A stretch of 64,000 nucleotides of DNA from Methylocystis rosea. GTDB taxonomy: Bacteria > Pseudomonadota > Alphaproteobacteria > Rhizobiales > Beijerinckiaceae. Made by a program: the position numbers and the translations under genes. The stretch spans positions 1,240,001 through 1,304,000 of the forward strand of contig NZ_CP034086.1 of NCBI RefSeq assembly GCF_003855495.1. The letters run 5' to 3'. Below, piece by piece: positions 50,656 to 60,844 of the stretch. A model generated the notes under the pieces. The model searched no databases. It was not told the DNA's origin and was given only the letters and a program-made list of their open reading frames with translations. The first letter of the stretch is position 1; each line of letters begins with the position of its first letter.

Positions 50656-51431
50656 ATCCCTTCAAATGAGATCGGCGCCCGTTTCTTGCCGTCCTCCAAA
50701 TAGATGTCTTTCGAGAACGACGCGCGTCGGCGGTTGAAGGCCTGCAGCCACCATCCGTCGCCCAGTGGATCGAAGACCGGCGCGTCGGTTCGGCGGAAGA
50801 TCGCGGTCGAGCCGACAAACTCCACCTTTTCGAACATCTGATCTTCGCTCAGGAAGTCCGCGAGCCGGCTGATGGTTGGGATATGAATATCGTCGACGAC
50901 GAGCAGCCCACCCATCTTCAGGTGCGGGTAGAAGTAGTAATATTCGAGTTCGGGGAACGGAAAGCCGTGCGGACCGTCGATCAGGACAAGGTCGTAGCGA
51001 AAATGGTCGTCGTGTCGCGGCAGCGTGAGCTGAGTTGGCCCAAAGACAAGGTCGAGGCGGTCCGAACGCGTCGCGGGACAGTTCATGAAGTAGTCGACGC
51101 TTGACGCGTCTTGTCCACGATCGTCAAAGCAGAAAACCTTGTGCCGTTCGGCGATGCGCGAAAGAAAGATCGTGGATTTTCCGCAGCCGGTTTCGGCCGA
51201 GAAGATCTGCGTTCCGGTCAGCAGCCGCTCGATGCGCAGCAAAGTGCGAAGCGGCATCGATCCCGCGCTATGGGCGTAGCCGAAGGCGCGCTCATAGTCC
51301 CCGATTTCGGCGGCGAGGCTTTTGTCGCGCGTCGCCTCGGCGCGAAGCGGCGGCGGCATTGAAGAGATTGGAGAGCTCCAAAGCCTTCGCCGCACGCGAT
51401 TGATCAACTTTCGGGCGAAGAACGAGGGCAT
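50649..51431 (-). CDS. Class I SAM-dependent methyltransferase-like protein
   Basis: 260 residues. IFSAETGCGKSTIFLSRIAE occupies the place of the SAM-binding glycine loop (ETGCGKST), followed by FCFDDRGQDASSV, RYDLVLIDGPHGFPFPELEY and LLVVDDIHIPTIS, the pattern of the Methyltransf_24 family. The loop is unusual in looking like a P-loop. Overlaps the deacetylase 3' end by 7 bases (convergent). Confidence 0.65.
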   Translation of the reverse strand: MPSFFARKLINRVRRRLWSSPISSMPPPLRAEATRDKSLAAEIGDYERAFGYAHSAGSMPLRTLLRIERLLTGTQIFSAETGCGKSTIFLSRIAERHKVFCFDDRGQDASSVDYFMNCPATRSDRLDLVFGPTQLTLPRHDDHFRYDLVLIDGPHGFPFPELEYYYFYPHLKMGGLLVVDDIHIPTISRLADFLSEDQMFEKVEFVGSTAIFRRTDAPVFDPLGDGWWLQAFNRRRASFSKDIYLEDGKKRAPISFEGIY

Positions 51432-51545
51432 GGCTCCTGATGTTTCTCAAGGGTCCGCGAAAGGTTGACGGCTTATAGCAGCGCAAGCCTCGCCAAGGAA
51501 GCGATCGGCCGCAGCCAGCCGCTTATGTCCCTCTGACGAATAAAT

Positions 51546-52397
51546 TCATACGAATTCAACGTCTAAACCGAAATCGAAGACTGGGGCGGAGTGCGTCAGC
51601 GCGCCAACGGAAATAAAGTCGACGCCGGTTTTCGCAATTTCCGCCACGCTCGCGAGCGTGACGCCGCCCGAGGCTTCACAGATCATCCGGCCGCCGACGA
51701 GCGCCACGGCGCTGCGCAGATCGTCGAGCGTCATATTGTCCAGCAGCACGGCGTCCGCCCCCTCGTCGAGGGCCTCGCGCAACTGGTCGAGCGTATCGAC
51801 TTCGATCTCGACTTTGACGAGATGGCCGATATTCCGCTTGGCGGCTCTGAGCGCCGGGAGAACGCCGCCTGCGATGGCGACGTGATTATCCTTGATGAGC
51901 ACGGCGTCATCGAGGCCGAAGCGGTGATTGACGCCGCCGCCGCATCGCACGGCGTATTTCTCAAAGGCGCGCAACAAGGGCGTCGTTTTGCGGGTGTCGC
52001 AGATTCGCGCGGATGTGCCGGCGATGGCGCTGACGTAGCGCGCCGTGAGCGTGGCGACGCCCGACAGCCGGCCAAGAAAATTGAGCGCCACACGCTCGGC
52101 GGAAAGAATGGGCTGGGCCGGGCCGGAAATTATCGCTGCCAGCGTTCCCGGCTCGACGCGGGCGCCATCGGCCGCCTGCGCTTCGAAGATGATCTCTCGG
52201 TCCATCAGCGCGAAGGCGGCGCGCGCCGCCTGAAGTCCGGCGACCACCCCCGAGTCGCGCGCGACGATCCCCGCCCTGGCCTGCGCGCCCAAGGGGATCG
52301 TCGCCTGCGTCGTGACGTCGCCGGCGCGCCCCAAATCTTCGGCGAGCGCGGCGCGAACCGCCTCCTCGATCAGCAGCGGGGGCAAATCGGGGATCAT
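51546..52397 (-). CDS. nadC: Nicotinate-nucleotide pyrophosphorylase (carboxylating)
   Basis: Quinolinate + PRPP to nicotinate mononucleotide + CO2, third step of de novo NAD synthesis. 283 residues: [65 protein letters not shown], and [13 protein letters not shown] are typical. Starts 3 bases after nadB. Confidence 0.96.
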   Translation of the reverse strand: MIPDLPPLLIEEAVRAALAEDLGRAGDVTTQATIPLGAQARAGIVARDSGVVAGLQAARAAFALMDREIIFEAQAADGARVEPGTLAAIISGPAQPILSAERVALNFLGRLSGVATLTARYVSAIAGTSARICDTRKTTPLLRAFEKYAVRCGGGVNHRFGLDDAVLIKDNHVAIAGGVLPALRAAKRNIGHLVKVEIEVDTLDQLREALDEGADAVLLDNMTLDDLRSAVALVGGRMICEASGGVTLASVAEIAKTGVDFISVGALTHSAPVFDFGLDVEFV

Positions 52398-52400
52398 GAC

Positions 52401-53939
52401 TTAAACCTCGTCGGCGATGCGCAGGACGGCGTCGAGCGTCGTGAGCGAGCGGCGCGCGAGCGCCGGGACGGGCTGCGGAAAGTCGGAGCGGAAATGCGCG
52501 CCGCGGCTCTCGCGTCGCTGGAGCGCGGCCGCCGCTATGAACAGACCCGTGGTCAACATATTGCGCGCCTCAATATCGCTGGTTCGCGAGATCATGCGCC
52601 GGATCGACCTTACCGCGACGGCGAGCCCAGCGCCGTTACGGATGACGCCCACATTCGCGGACATGAGATCGCGCAGCTCTTCGATGACTGCGAAATCCTT
52701 GTCGCGCGGCGCCGGCTCGATACGCTCCGCCTTCGGGAGCCATTCGACCGGCAAAAGGGGCGTCGCGCGCACGTCCGCAGCGACGCGGGCGCCGAAAACG
52801 ATCGCCTCGAGAAGAGAATTGGAGGCGAGCCGGTTCGCGCCGTGAACGCCGGTCGAAGCGACTTCGCCGACCGCCCAGAGGCCATCGAGGTTCGTGCGCC
52901 CGCGGTCGTCGGTCCAGACGCCGCCCATATGGTAATGCGCCGCCGGCGCGATCGGAATAAGTTCGCGCGAGGGATCGATCCCGGCGCTCATGCAACTCGC
53001 GTAAACGGTGGGAAAGCGCGTCGGGAATTCGGCGCCGATCGCCGAACGGGCGTCGAGGAACGCACCTTTTCCAGCCTTGACGCTGGCGAAAACGCCGCGG
53101 GCAACAATGTCGCGCGGCGCAAGCTCGCCATTTGGATCGATGTCGAGCATGAAGCGTCGGCCATCCCGATCCACGATCGTCGCGCCTTCGCCGCGCAGAG
53201 CCTCGGTCGCGAGCGGCGCCGGATCGGCGTCAATGTCGATCGCCGTCGGGTGAAACTGAACAAACTCCGCGTCAGCGATCAGCGCGCCCGCCCGCGCCGC
53301 CATAGCGACGCCGATGCCGCGCGCCTCCAACGGGTTGGTCGTGACCCGATACAGATGGCCAATCCCGCCCGTCGCGAGGATGAGCGCCGAACAGGGCGTC
53401 TCGTGGATCATGCCGGCGTTGTCGCGGGCGCGCACGCCAACCGCGCGACCGCCGCGCACGACGATCTCCTGCGCGGAATAGCCTTCGACGATCTGGATCG
53501 ATGGGGTTCTGGCGACTTCCTTGGCCAGAATGTCCATGATCGCCCGCCCGGCGACATCGCCTTGGACGCGCACGATGCGCCGACGCGAATGCGCCGCTTC
53601 CTGCGAGGGGAGAAAGGCGCCGAGGGCCGACCGATCGAAGGGGGTTCCCATCGCCGCGAGGTCTTCGACGCGCGCGCGCGCTTCTTGCGCCATGCCGAGC
53701 GCGATGTCGCGGTCGACGAGGCCGCCGCCCGCCGCCACCGTGTCGTCGGCGTGGCTTTCCGGCGTGTCGCCTTCTTCTACGGCCGCGGCGATGCCGCCCT
53801 GCGCCCAAAAGGACGAGCCGCTGTATCCGACGGGCGTCGGCGCGAAGATCGCCACCGGTGTCGGGGCCAGTTTCAGCGCGCAGAACACGCCTGCGAGTCC
53901 GCCGCCGATGATGAGGATGGGAGGCAAATTCTCGCGCAT
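52401..53939 (-). CDS. nadB: L-aspartate oxidase
   Basis: FAD enzyme making iminoaspartate from aspartate, first step of de novo NAD synthesis. 512 residues from ATG 53939. FAD-binding PILIIGGGLAGVFCALKLA, then SSFWAQGGIAAAVEEGD, ALILATGGIGHLYRVTTNP, VQFHPTAI, and HMGGVWTDDRGRTNLDGLWA with GANRLASNSLLEAIVFG. An ATG at 53993 would overlap the DUF4202 gene and is not used. Confidence 0.96.
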   Translation of the reverse strand: MRENLPPILIIGGGLAGVFCALKLAPTPVAIFAPTPVGYSGSSFWAQGGIAAAVEEGDTPESHADDTVAAGGGLVDRDIALGMAQEARARVEDLAAMGTPFDRSALGAFLPSQEAAHSRRRIVRVQGDVAGRAIMDILAKEVARTPSIQIVEGYSAQEIVVRGGRAVGVRARDNAGMIHETPCSALILATGGIGHLYRVTTNPLEARGIGVAMAARAGALIADAEFVQFHPTAIDIDADPAPLATEALRGEGATIVDRDGRRFMLDIDPNGELAPRDIVARGVFASVKAGKGAFLDARSAIGAEFPTRFPTVYASCMSAGIDPSRELIPIAPAAHYHMGGVWTDDRGRTNLDGLWAVGEVASTGVHGANRLASNSLLEAIVFGARVAADVRATPLLPVEWLPKAERIEPAPRDKDFAVIEELRDLMSANVGVIRNGAGLAVAVRSIRRMISRTSDIEARNMLTTGLFIAAAALQRRESRGAHFRSDFPQPVPALARRSLTTLDAVLRIADEV

Positions 53940-53946
53940 CGACCGT

Positions 53947-54567
53947 TTAGTCGACCGCGACTGCAGCGAGCCGCGCGAGCGCGGCGGCCTCACGGGCGAT
54001 CGCCGCTTCTACCAGGCTGCGCGCGCGCGGCGGCAAGGGCAGGGCGAGGGCCGCCGAATGGCCCTTGGGCGACATTTTGCACAAGGTTTTGCCGAGAATG
54101 TCGACGAGCTTGTCGTCGGCATACTCCCGGTGCTTTTCAAGAAATTCGTCGAAGTAATGCTCGAGAAAGACGATCGCGGCGATGTTTTCGAGCGCCTGCG
54201 ACTCCGGGTCTTTCTTGAGCTGTTCCTTACGGATCAGCGCGCCGACATGCGCGATCGCCGCTTCGTCGTAGCCATGCGCGCACATGATCTCCGCGACCAG
54301 ATGGGCATGGTGGATGCGGCAGGCGCGCCGCCACTCGTTGTAGCCGCGACGGCCTTCCTCATAATCCGCACGGGCGATCTCCCAGCGCCGCAGATGTTGC
54401 GCGCGCGTCGCAATCTTCAGGAGATCGGAGGCGTCGGGATAGAGCGCGGCAAGCCGCGCGCTCATGCGCTCGGCGTAGACCTGCTCAAAGGCTCGGCCCT
54501 CGAGCCGGCGCGGATCGTCGGCATTGGCGGCGTCGATGGCCGCAATCGTCGCATCGAGCGCCAGCAT
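53947..54567 (-). CDS. DUF4202-family protein inside the nad operon
   Basis: 206 residues matching the DUF4202 pattern: ATIAAIDAANADDPRRLEGR, then YAERMSARLAALYPDASDLL, ATRAQHLRRWEIARADYEEG, and CRIHHAHLVAEIMCAHGYDE with H and D residues of an HD-like fold. Function unknown; the family is widespread in bacteria and fungi. It lies 29 bases after nadA and 7 before nadB on the same strand, so it is made together with the NAD enzymes and may act on a pathway intermediate or product. Confidence 0.8.
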   Translation of the reverse strand: MLALDATIAAIDAANADDPRRLEGRAFEQVYAERMSARLAALYPDASDLLKIATRAQHLRRWEIARADYEEGRRGYNEWRRACRIHHAHLVAEIMCAHGYDEAAIAHVGALIRKEQLKKDPESQALENIAAIVFLEHYFDEFLEKHREYADDKLVDILGKTLCKMSPKGHSAALALPLPPRARSLVEAAIAREAAALARLAAVAVD

Positions 54568-54596
54568 TGTCCGCCCTGTTCAAGTCAGGCCCCAGC

Positions 54597-55697
54597 CTAG
54601 CCCAGATCGATCATACGTTGCACGCTGCGGCGCGCGCGTTCGGCCACTGCGGGGTCCACGATCACTTCTTCGCGGACGTAAAGCAGGCTGTCGAGGATTT
54701 TCGGCAGCGTGATGCGCTTCATATGCGGGCAGAAGTTGCACGGCCGCACGAATTCGACGTCCGGCGTTTCGGCGGCGACATTGTCGGCCATCGAGCATTC
54801 GGTGACGAGCAGCACGCGGGCCGGCTTCCTGCTGCGCACAAAATCGATCATCGCCGCCGTCGAGCCGGCGAAATCGGAGACTTCCACAACTTCGCGCGGA
54901 CATTCCGGATGCGCGAGCACCTGCACGCCCGGATGATCGGCGCGATAGTTCTGGATCTCTTCGGCGGTGAAGCGCTCATGCACCTCGCAGGCGCCGCTCC
55001 AGGCGATGATTTCCACCTTCGTCTGCGCGGCGACGTTCTGCGCGAGATAGCGGTCGGGAACCATGATCACGCGATCGGCGCCGAGGCTCTCGACGACCTT
55101 GACCGCATTCGACGACGTGCAGCAGATGTCGACCTCCGCCTTCACATCGGCTGAGGTGTTGACATAGGCGACGATGGGAACGCCGGGATATTGTTTGCGC
55201 AGCGCGCGCACGTCGGCGCCGCTGATCGACTCCGCAAGCGAGCAGCCCGCCTTCATGTCCGGGGTGAGCACGACCTTGTTCGGATTGAGCAGCTTCGAGG
55301 TTTCGGCCATGAAATGCACGCCGCCCTGAACGATGATGTCGGCGTCGGATTTCGCGGCAAGTTTGGCGAGCTGGAGGCTGTCGCCGATGTGATCGGCGAC
55401 GCAATGGTAGATCTCCGGCGTCATGTAGTTGTGCGCAAGGATGGTGGCGTTGCGCACATGTTTGAGATCGTTGATCGCCTTCACGTAAGGGGCATGGAAT
55501 GGCCATTCGACGGGCGGGATGACCCGCGCCACGCGCTCGTAAAGGTGAGCGGTCGCGGCCTCGACCTCCGGCGTCCATTCCAGAGCGGGGCGGGGAAGGG
55601 CCGGAAAGCGGCCCCGCGGGCCAACGCCAAGGGCGCTCGCCGGAGGCTCGCGCCTCGCGCTCGGCGCGCTTCGAACGTCGCTGGTCAGGAGTGTCAT
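54597..55697 (-). CDS. nadA: Quinolinate synthase
   Basis: Condenses iminoaspartate with dihydroxyacetone phosphate to quinolinate; oxygen-sensitive 4Fe-4S enzyme. 366 residues from ATG 55697 (GTG 55712 also in frame). Conserved [49 protein letters not shown] with a cluster Cys, [18 protein letters not shown], and [11 protein letters not shown] with another. A basic ~50-residue N-terminal extension is usual in alphaproteobacteria. An inverted repeat overlaps the leader. Confidence 0.95.
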   Translation of the reverse strand: MTLLTSDVRSAPSARREPPASALGVGPRGRFPALPRPALEWTPEVEAATAHLYERVARVIPPVEWPFHAPYVKAINDLKHVRNATILAHNYMTPEIYHCVADHIGDSLQLAKLAAKSDADIIVQGGVHFMAETSKLLNPNKVVLTPDMKAGCSLAESISGADVRALRKQYPGVPIVAYVNTSADVKAEVDICCTSSNAVKVVESLGADRVIMVPDRYLAQNVAAQTKVEIIAWSGACEVHERFTAEEIQNYRADHPGVQVLAHPECPREVVEVSDFAGSTAAMIDFVRSRKPARVLLVTECSMADNVAAETPDVEFVRPCNFCPHMKRITLPKILDSLLYVREEVIVDPAVAERARRSVQRMIDLG

Positions 55698-55713
55698 TGT
55701 CTGGCGCCTCACG

Positions 55714-55736
55714 CTTATACTCAGAGTGAGTATAAG
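55714..55736 (-). promoter_or_regulatory. Operator-like inverted repeat upstream of nadA
   Basis: Perfect 9-bp arms CTTATACTC / GAGTATAAG separated by 5 bases, 16 bases before ATG 55697. The size and position fit a repressor site. NAD regulators such as NadQ or NrtR control nadABC in alphaproteobacteria; which one binds here is inferred only. Confidence 0.7.
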
Positions 55737-55939
55737 TAGCCCCCAATAAATTTCCGAGACGGATCCCCGCTCGGAGCGCTCAAGCTTTCAAAACTAAGCC
55801 GCGGACGAGGATCTCGCAACTTCGTCACGCAAGACATGTGCTCGGCACGAGTATATGTCAAGGGAAGGATCGGCGGGGGGATCGTTCTGGCTTCGCGGAT
55901 GGCGCTTTCGGCGCGGGCCAAAACTGCTATAGACGGCGC

Positions 55940-56890
55940 ATGCAATCAGGGGCGACGCCAGCTTCTTTCCCGCACCGCCACCTTCTCGGCATTGAAGGAT
56001 TGAGCCGTCCTGACATCGTCACCCTTCTCGACATGGCCGAGGAGGCGATCGAAGTGTCGCGGCGGGTCGACAAGAAGCGTTCGAGTTTGCGCGGGCGGAC
56101 GCAAATCAATCTGTTTTACGAATCGTCAACGCGCACGCAGGCGTCCTTCGAGATCGCCGGCAAGCGTCTGGGCGCCGACGTGATGAACATGTCGGTCGCG
56201 CGCTCCTCGGAGTCGAAAGGCGAGACGCTGATCGACACGGCGGTGACGCTGAACGCAATGCGGCCGGATATCATCGTCGTTCGCCATGCGCATGCAGGCG
56301 CGGCGCATCTTCTGGCGCGCAAGGTCGACTGTTCCGTTGTCAACGCCGGCGACGGCGCGCATGAACATCCCACTCAGGCGCTGCTCGACGCGCTGACGAT
56401 CAGGCGGAATAAGGGGCGCATCGAGGGGCTGACGATCGCGATCTGCGGCGACATTCTCCATTCGCGCGTCGCGCGCTCAAACATTCTGCTGCTTGGCGCG
56501 CTTGGCGCCCGGGTGCGCGTCGTCGGGCCTTCGACGCTTGCGCCGGATAGTCTGTCGCGGCTGGGCGTCGAGGTGTTTCACGACATGCGACGCGGACTTG
56601 AGGCCGCTGACATCGTTATGATGCTGCGCCTTCAGCGCGAGCGCATGGCCGGCGCGCTGACGCCGAGCGCCCGCGAATATTTTCACTTCTTCGGGCTGGA
56701 CGAAGAGAAGCTGGCCTATGCGGCGTCCGATGCGCTGGTCATGCATCCCGGGCCGATGAATCGCGGTGTGGAAATCGACACCGCCGTCGCCGACAGCCCG
56801 CGTTCGCTTATCCGCGAACAGGTCGAGATGGGCGTCGCGGTGCGCATGGCGGTGCTCGAAGCGCTCGCGCAGCACCTGCCAAATGTGTAA
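55940..56890 (+). CDS. pyrB: Aspartate carbamoyltransferase catalytic subunit
   Basis: Carbamoyl phosphate + aspartate to carbamoyl aspartate, pyrimidine synthesis. 316 residues from ATG 55940; the frame is open to 55838. Carbamoyl phosphate site [40 protein letters not shown], and [14 protein letters not shown]. No pyrC follows, which is unusual since pyrB and pyrC are often paired. The gene is divergent from nadA. Confidence 0.96.
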   Translation: MQSGATPASFPHRHLLGIEGLSRPDIVTLLDMAEEAIEVSRRVDKKRSSLRGRTQINLFYESSTRTQASFEIAGKRLGADVMNMSVARSSESKGETLIDTAVTLNAMRPDIIVVRHAHAGAAHLLARKVDCSVVNAGDGAHEHPTQALLDALTIRRNKGRIEGLTIAICGDILHSRVARSNILLLGALGARVRVVGPSTLAPDSLSRLGVEVFHDMRRGLEAADIVMMLRLQRERMAGALTPSAREYFHFFGLDEEKLAYAASDALVMHPGPMNRGVEIDTAVADSPRSLIREQVEMGVAVRMAVLEALAQHLPNV

Positions 56891-56925
56891 GCTTCTCCAA
56901 AATCAATGATGGTAGGGGAGTAGAA

Positions 56926-57333
56926 ATGATCAAGCTCATCCGCTTTGTTGGGCTCATCATCCAGTCAATCTTGATCGAGTTTTTGCACGTCTTCGGGCTC
57001 GTGGCGTTTCTTCTCGCCGCGGCGCTCGGCTATTTCCGGCTGCCGTCCTGGCTCGTGCCAATCGTCGGCATTGTCTGCGGCATCATCGCCGACAAATTCA
57101 TTGACCAGACGGAAGTCATCGCCCTTCTCGAACGGGCGGCGTCCGCCAATCAGCGCGGCGGCTTCCTGGTGATCGTTTACATCGTCATTGTCGCCGTCGG
57201 CTATGTCACAGGCGCTTATGCGCGCGGGGCGGTGCATCGCCGCAAGATCGCGCAGGCGACGCCGAGCCCCGTGGCGAAGCCGCAGGCCGCGAGCGCGGCG
57301 ACCAAGCAGCCGCAAAAGCGCAAGCGCAGCTGA
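56926..57333 (+). CDS. Hypothetical membrane protein with basic tail
   Basis: 135 residues. Three hydrophobic segments at about residues 5-27, 30-58 and 75-100 (LIRFVGLIIQSILIEFLHVF; LVPIVGIVCGIIADKFI; GGFLVIVYIVIVAVGYVTGA), then a Lys/Ala/Gln-rich cytoplasmic tail. GTAGGGGAG precedes ATG. Follows pyrB by 35 bases and a terminator hairpin comes after. Not recognised. Confidence 0.6.
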   Translation: MIKLIRFVGLIIQSILIEFLHVFGLVAFLLAAALGYFRLPSWLVPIVGIVCGIIADKFIDQTEVIALLERAASANQRGGFLVIVYIVIVAVGYVTGAYARGAVHRRKIAQATPSPVAKPQAASAATKQPQKRKRS

Positions 57334-57345
57334 TCGTAGAGGAAT

Positions 57346-57370
57346 GCGCGCCGATTTTCGGCGCGCTTCT
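57346..57370 (+). terminator. Terminator hairpin
   Basis: Perfect 9-bp stem GCGCGCCGA / TCGGCGCGC with 3-base loop followed by TTCT. Weak T-run, but the stem is strong and directly follows the 56926 gene. Confidence 0.6.
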
Positions 57371-57422
57371 GTCACAGCCCCTCGAACCGCGCCGTCGAAA
57401 GATAGCGCTCGGCGAAAGAGGG
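57370..57422 (-). pseudogene. Duplicated fragment of the cysK 3' end
   Basis: 53 bases nearly identical (five substitutions and one indel) to 59026-59079, the end of cysK. On the minus strand it still reads [19 protein letters not shown]. The rest of a cysK gene is absent. The two copies are direct repeats bracketing the pentapeptide-repeat gene. Confidence 0.8.
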
Positions 57423-57525
57423 AGGCTTGCGGCGTCGCCGCTTCGCTTTGTAAGCTGTATTCGACGCCGACTGTGACGCGCTCAATCGTCGTTTGGCCTG
57501 CGCGTCGGACGTTTTGGGCGGCGCC

Positions 57526-58899
57526 ATGACGTATTTTTTTAGAGCTTGTGCTTTTCTCCTCGTGTTGCTGGCGACGCCCGCGGCGCGCGCCTGCTCCTGC
57601 CCGTCGCCGGTCGTGAAGGACTGGGCGGGAAATCTGCGCCAAGCGGATGTCGTCGCCGATTACGTCGTCGAGAAGCTGCGGCCGGGGCCCGACCCTTCCG
57701 ACAAAATCGCGACCGTCAGGGTCACCCGAGGCTGGAAAGGCGCGAAGACCGGCGCGCGCCTCGATGTCGAATTCGGCGGAGACAGCACCTGCGCGACGAG
57801 CATTCCCGAGATCGGTGCGACGGCGCAAAAGGCGCCTTTGAGTTTGCTTAAACGTGCGCGCGCAGTTCTCTACTGGTCGCCAATCTGTTTTGGCGGACTG
57901 TCGTCGCCCCTGGTCGAGAATTTCGCCGCCGAACGCGAAGCTCTGGAGGCGAAAGCGCGCGCCGCGCCGGACGATTCCGATGCGCAGCTCGCGCTCCTCG
58001 CCCATTATCTCTATTGGCAGGAGCCTGCGCTCGCTCTTCCGCTCGCGAGGGAGGTCGCGCGCCGCTGGCCCGATAATCCGTTGGCGCAACTGCGTCTCGC
58101 GGAAGCCCTTACGGCGGCTGGAAAGCCTAAGGAAGCGTATGCCGCAAAAAGCAAGGCGTGGCAGTCGCCCGATCTGCGCGCACGTGCGGAATTGCTCGAT
58201 ATAAAGTTGAGGCAGCCGCGTAAGAAGGCAACGGAAGACGACGGCACCGGCTATTTAACGTTCGCCAGCCGCGACGATTTTAACCACTCAGACCTCTCAA
58301 ACACTATCTTGAGCCAGGTCGTCTTTTATCAAAATTTCGATGGGCGCGGCGCCGACTTCACCGGCTCCCGCTTCATCCATGTCGGCTTCGAGGGGGGCGA
58401 TTTCGCCGGCGCCAGATTGAACAAGGCGTTTTTTCATTCAGTCGAATTCAACGCCGCCGATCTGTCGGGCGTCGAAGCCCGAGAGTTCACTTGTGTTTCA
58501 TGCGCCTTCGCCGGGGCCGATCTTCGCGGTTTCGTCGCGCCGCAGGCGTCCCTCTTCGACGCCCGGCTCACGCGCGCCGACCTCTCTCGCGCCAACCTGG
58601 AAGACGCTGATCTGCGCCATGCCGACCTGCGCGCCGCGCGGCTGGTCGGGACGAAGCTCGACGGCGCCAATCTTTCCGAGGCAAATTTGCGGGAGGCGAC
58701 GTTCGACGGAACGTCGCTTCGCGGCGCCAATCTCCGCAACGCCGATTTGCGCGGCGTCGACATGCGCGGCGCCGATCTGTCGCGTGCGGACCTGTCCGGC
58801 GCGAACTTGAAAAACGCGTCGGTTGATTGCGCGACAAAGTTTCCCGAGGGGTTCGACGGCTCGAGGTTTGCGCTCATTCGCACGCAAGAATGCCGATAA
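57526..58899 (+). CDS. Secreted pentapeptide-repeat protein
   Basis: 457 residues from ATG 57526. Signal peptide FFRACAFLLVLLATPAARA, then CSCPSPVVKDW, a Cys-rich start as in NTR/TIMP-like domains, a helical TPR-like part (~residues 145-230, LPLAREVARRWPDNPLAQLR) and about 30 pentapeptide repeats from ~residue 255 to 440 (A-[D/N]-L-x-x, for example GADLRGF, RANLEDADLRHADLRAA, GANLRNADLRGVDM). Pentapeptide repeats fold as a right-handed helix. Exported to the periplasm; function unknown. The gene lies between a cysK 3'-end fragment and cysK. Confidence 0.82.
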   Translation: MTYFFRACAFLLVLLATPAARACSCPSPVVKDWAGNLRQADVVADYVVEKLRPGPDPSDKIATVRVTRGWKGAKTGARLDVEFGGDSTCATSIPEIGATAQKAPLSLLKRARAVLYWSPICFGGLSSPLVENFAAEREALEAKARAAPDDSDAQLALLAHYLYWQEPALALPLAREVARRWPDNPLAQLRLAEALTAAGKPKEAYAAKSKAWQSPDLRARAELLDIKLRQPRKKATEDDGTGYLTFASRDDFNHSDLSNTILSQVVFYQNFDGRGADFTGSRFIHVGFEGGDFAGARLNKAFFHSVEFNAADLSGVEAREFTCVSCAFAGADLRGFVAPQASLFDARLTRADLSRANLEDADLRHADLRAARLVGTKLDGANLSEANLREATFDGTSLRGANLRNADLRGVDMRGADLSRADLSGANLKNASVDCATKFPEGFDGSRFALIRTQECR

Positions 58900-59027
58900 G
58901 AAAAGCCGCTCATCGCCAGAGTGCGCGTAGCGGTCGGAAATCCACAATCCTGCTTTTTCGCGAAAGTTCGCTTCGCTCGGATGCGAAGGCGGGCTTCGCC
59001 TACAAATGCCCGCCCGCGCCGTGACTG

Positions 59028-60011
59028 TCACAGCCCTTCGAACAGCGCCGTGGAAAGATAGCGTTCGGCGAACGACGGGATGATCAGAACGATATTCTTG
59101 CCCTCGGCCTCAGGTCGCCCGGCGATCTCCAAGGCGGCGGCGACGGCGGCGCCCGATGAGATGCCGCCGGGAATTCCCTCCAGCCGAGCGAGCAGCCGCG
59201 CCGTCTCGAACGCCGTTTGATTGCCGATCGTGATGATCTCGTCGATGACGCTGCGATCGAGAATGGGCGGCACGAAGCCCGCGCCGATTCCTTGAATCTT
59301 GTGCGGACCGGGCGGACGTCCGGAAAGCACGGCGGAATCTTCGGGCTCCACAGCCACGACTCTCAAGCCGGGCCGGCGCGCCTTCAGCGTCTGGCCGACG
59401 CCCGTGATTGTGCCGCCGGTGCCGACGCCCGACACGAAATAGTCGACCTCGCCATTCGTGTCGTTCCAGATTTCCTCCGCCGTCGTCACGCGGTGAATAT
59501 CGGGGTTGGCCGGGTTCTCGAACTGTTGAGGAATCACGGCGTCGGGATTTTGGGCGGCGAGTTCACTGGCCTTGGCGAGCGCCCCCTTCATCCCCTGCGA
59601 GGCGGGGGTGAGCACAAGCTCGGCGCCGAGCAGCGCCAGCATCTTGCGCCGCTCGATCGACATTGATTCCGGCATAATGAGAATGAGTCGATAGCCGCGC
59701 GCGGCGGCGACGAAGGCAAGCGCGATGCCGGTGTTGCCCGACGTCGGTTCGATCAGCACCGTTTTCCCCGGCGTGATCTTGCCGCTCTTTTCGAGCGATT
59801 CGATCATGCTGACGCCGATGCGGTCTTTGACGCTCGCGATCGGGTTGAAGAATTCGAGTTTGGCGAGGAGATTCGCCTTTACGCCGCGCTCTCGCGCGAA
59901 CCGATCGAGCCGGACGAGCGGCGTATCGCCGATCGTCTGTGTGATGGATTCATAGATTCGGCCTCGGCCAGGTTTGGCCGGCGGCGTGAAGCTTGGTGCT
60001 GCCTGCGACAT
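59028..60011 (-). CDS. cysK: Cysteine synthase A (O-acetylserine sulfhydrylase)
   Basis: PLP enzyme making cysteine from O-acetylserine and sulfide. 327 residues from ATG 60011; the open frame to 60542 runs through the permease gene and is not coding. PLP lysine in [20 protein letters not shown], phosphate/substrate loops [13 protein letters not shown] and [12 protein letters not shown], and [16 protein letters not shown]. 29 bases downstream of the TauE/SafE permease on the same strand, likely one operon for sulfur uptake and fixation. Confidence 0.96.
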   Translation of the reverse strand: MSQAAPSFTPPAKPGRGRIYESITQTIGDTPLVRLDRFARERGVKANLLAKLEFFNPIASVKDRIGVSMIESLEKSGKITPGKTVLIEPTSGNTGIALAFVAAARGYRLILIMPESMSIERRKMLALLGAELVLTPASQGMKGALAKASELAAQNPDAVIPQQFENPANPDIHRVTTAEEIWNDTNGEVDYFVSGVGTGGTITGVGQTLKARRPGLRVVAVEPEDSAVLSGRPPGPHKIQGIGAGFVPPILDRSVIDEIITIGNQTAFETARLLARLEGIPGGISSGAAVAAALEIAGRPEAEGKNIVLIIPSFAERYLSTALFEGL

Positions 60012-60040
60012 GTCTCGCCCCCAGGGAAAGAAGAATAGAT

Positions 60041-60844
60041 CTAGATTGAGAGTTTGATTCCGACCAGAGCCATGACGCTGGCAAGAGCCGGCCGCAAATA
60101 GCGGTCGGGAACCCGAGCAGCGAAATGGGCGCCAATGGCGATGCCTGGAAGAGATCCGATGAGGAGCGAAAGCAGCAGCAACCAGTCGACGCCGCCCATC
60201 AGCCAATGCCCGAAGCCGGCGATCAGCGTCAGCGGCACGGCATGCGCGATGTCGGAGCCGACGAGACGCGCCGTCGGCGTGTGCGAATACAGCGCCAGCA
60301 GCACGGTCATGCCGATCGCCCCGGCGCCGACCGAAGAGATCGAGACCAGCACGCCGAGAAGAACGCCGAGAATCGCCGTCAACCACAACAAGCGCCGATC
60401 GCTCATGTCGTTCGTGTGTTTCGCGATGTGATCGAGGATCCACCGCCGGAAGAGAATCGAGAAGGCGGTCAGCAGCAGCGCGAATCCAAGCGCCGAGGTG
60501 ATGAGCCCATTCGCCGCATGGCCGCCGGACTTGCCGAGCCAAGAGAGGACGAGAAGACTCGCGACGCTCGCGGGCACGCTGCCATAGGCCAGCCGGCGGG
60601 TTATGCGCCAGTCGACCGTCCCGTGCAGGGCGTGAACGAGCGTGCCATTCGTCTTGGTGACGGCGGCGTAAAGCAGGTCGGTGCCAACGGCGGTCGTCGG
60701 GGGCACGCCGAAAACCAGCATCAGGATCGGCGTCATCAGCGAGCCGCCGCCGACGCCCGTAAAGCCGACAAGCGCGCCAACGAAGAAGCCAGAAGCGGAA
60801 TAAAGGAGATTGATCGCGCTGAGCGCGTCCAACAAGGCGGGCAT
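60041..60844 (-). CDS. TauE/SafE-family permease
   Basis: 267 residues with about eight membrane helices. Family-type repeats [20 protein letters not shown] and [18 protein letters not shown]. TauE/SafE proteins move sulfite, sulfoacetate or other organosulfur anions. Linkage to cysK and to a divergent Rrf2 regulator suggests transport of a sulfur compound for cysteine synthesis; the exact substrate is not known. Confidence 0.88.
   Translation of the reverse strand: MPALLDALSAINLLYSASGFFVGALVGFTGVGGGSLMTPILMLVFGVPPTTAVGTDLLYAAVTKTNGTLVHALHGTVDWRITRRLAYGSVPASVASLLVLSWLGKSGGHAANGLITSALGFALLLTAFSILFRRWILDHIAKHTNDMSDRRLLWLTAILGVLLGVLVSISSVGAGAIGMTVLLALYSHTPTARLVGSDIAHAVPLTLIAGFGHWLMGGVDWLLLLSLLIGSLPGIAIGAHFAARVPDRYLRPALASVMALVGIKLSI

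Noticed and set aside
51591..54218. 875-residue open frame on the plus strand
   Set aside because: It lies opposite nadC, nadB and DUF4202; the product is His/Arg/Asp-rich antisense translation typical of GC-rich DNA.
60012..60542. N-terminal extension of cysK to a 504-residue protein
   Set aside because: The extra frame is antisense-like reading through the TauE/SafE gene; ATG 60011 gives a normal CysK length.
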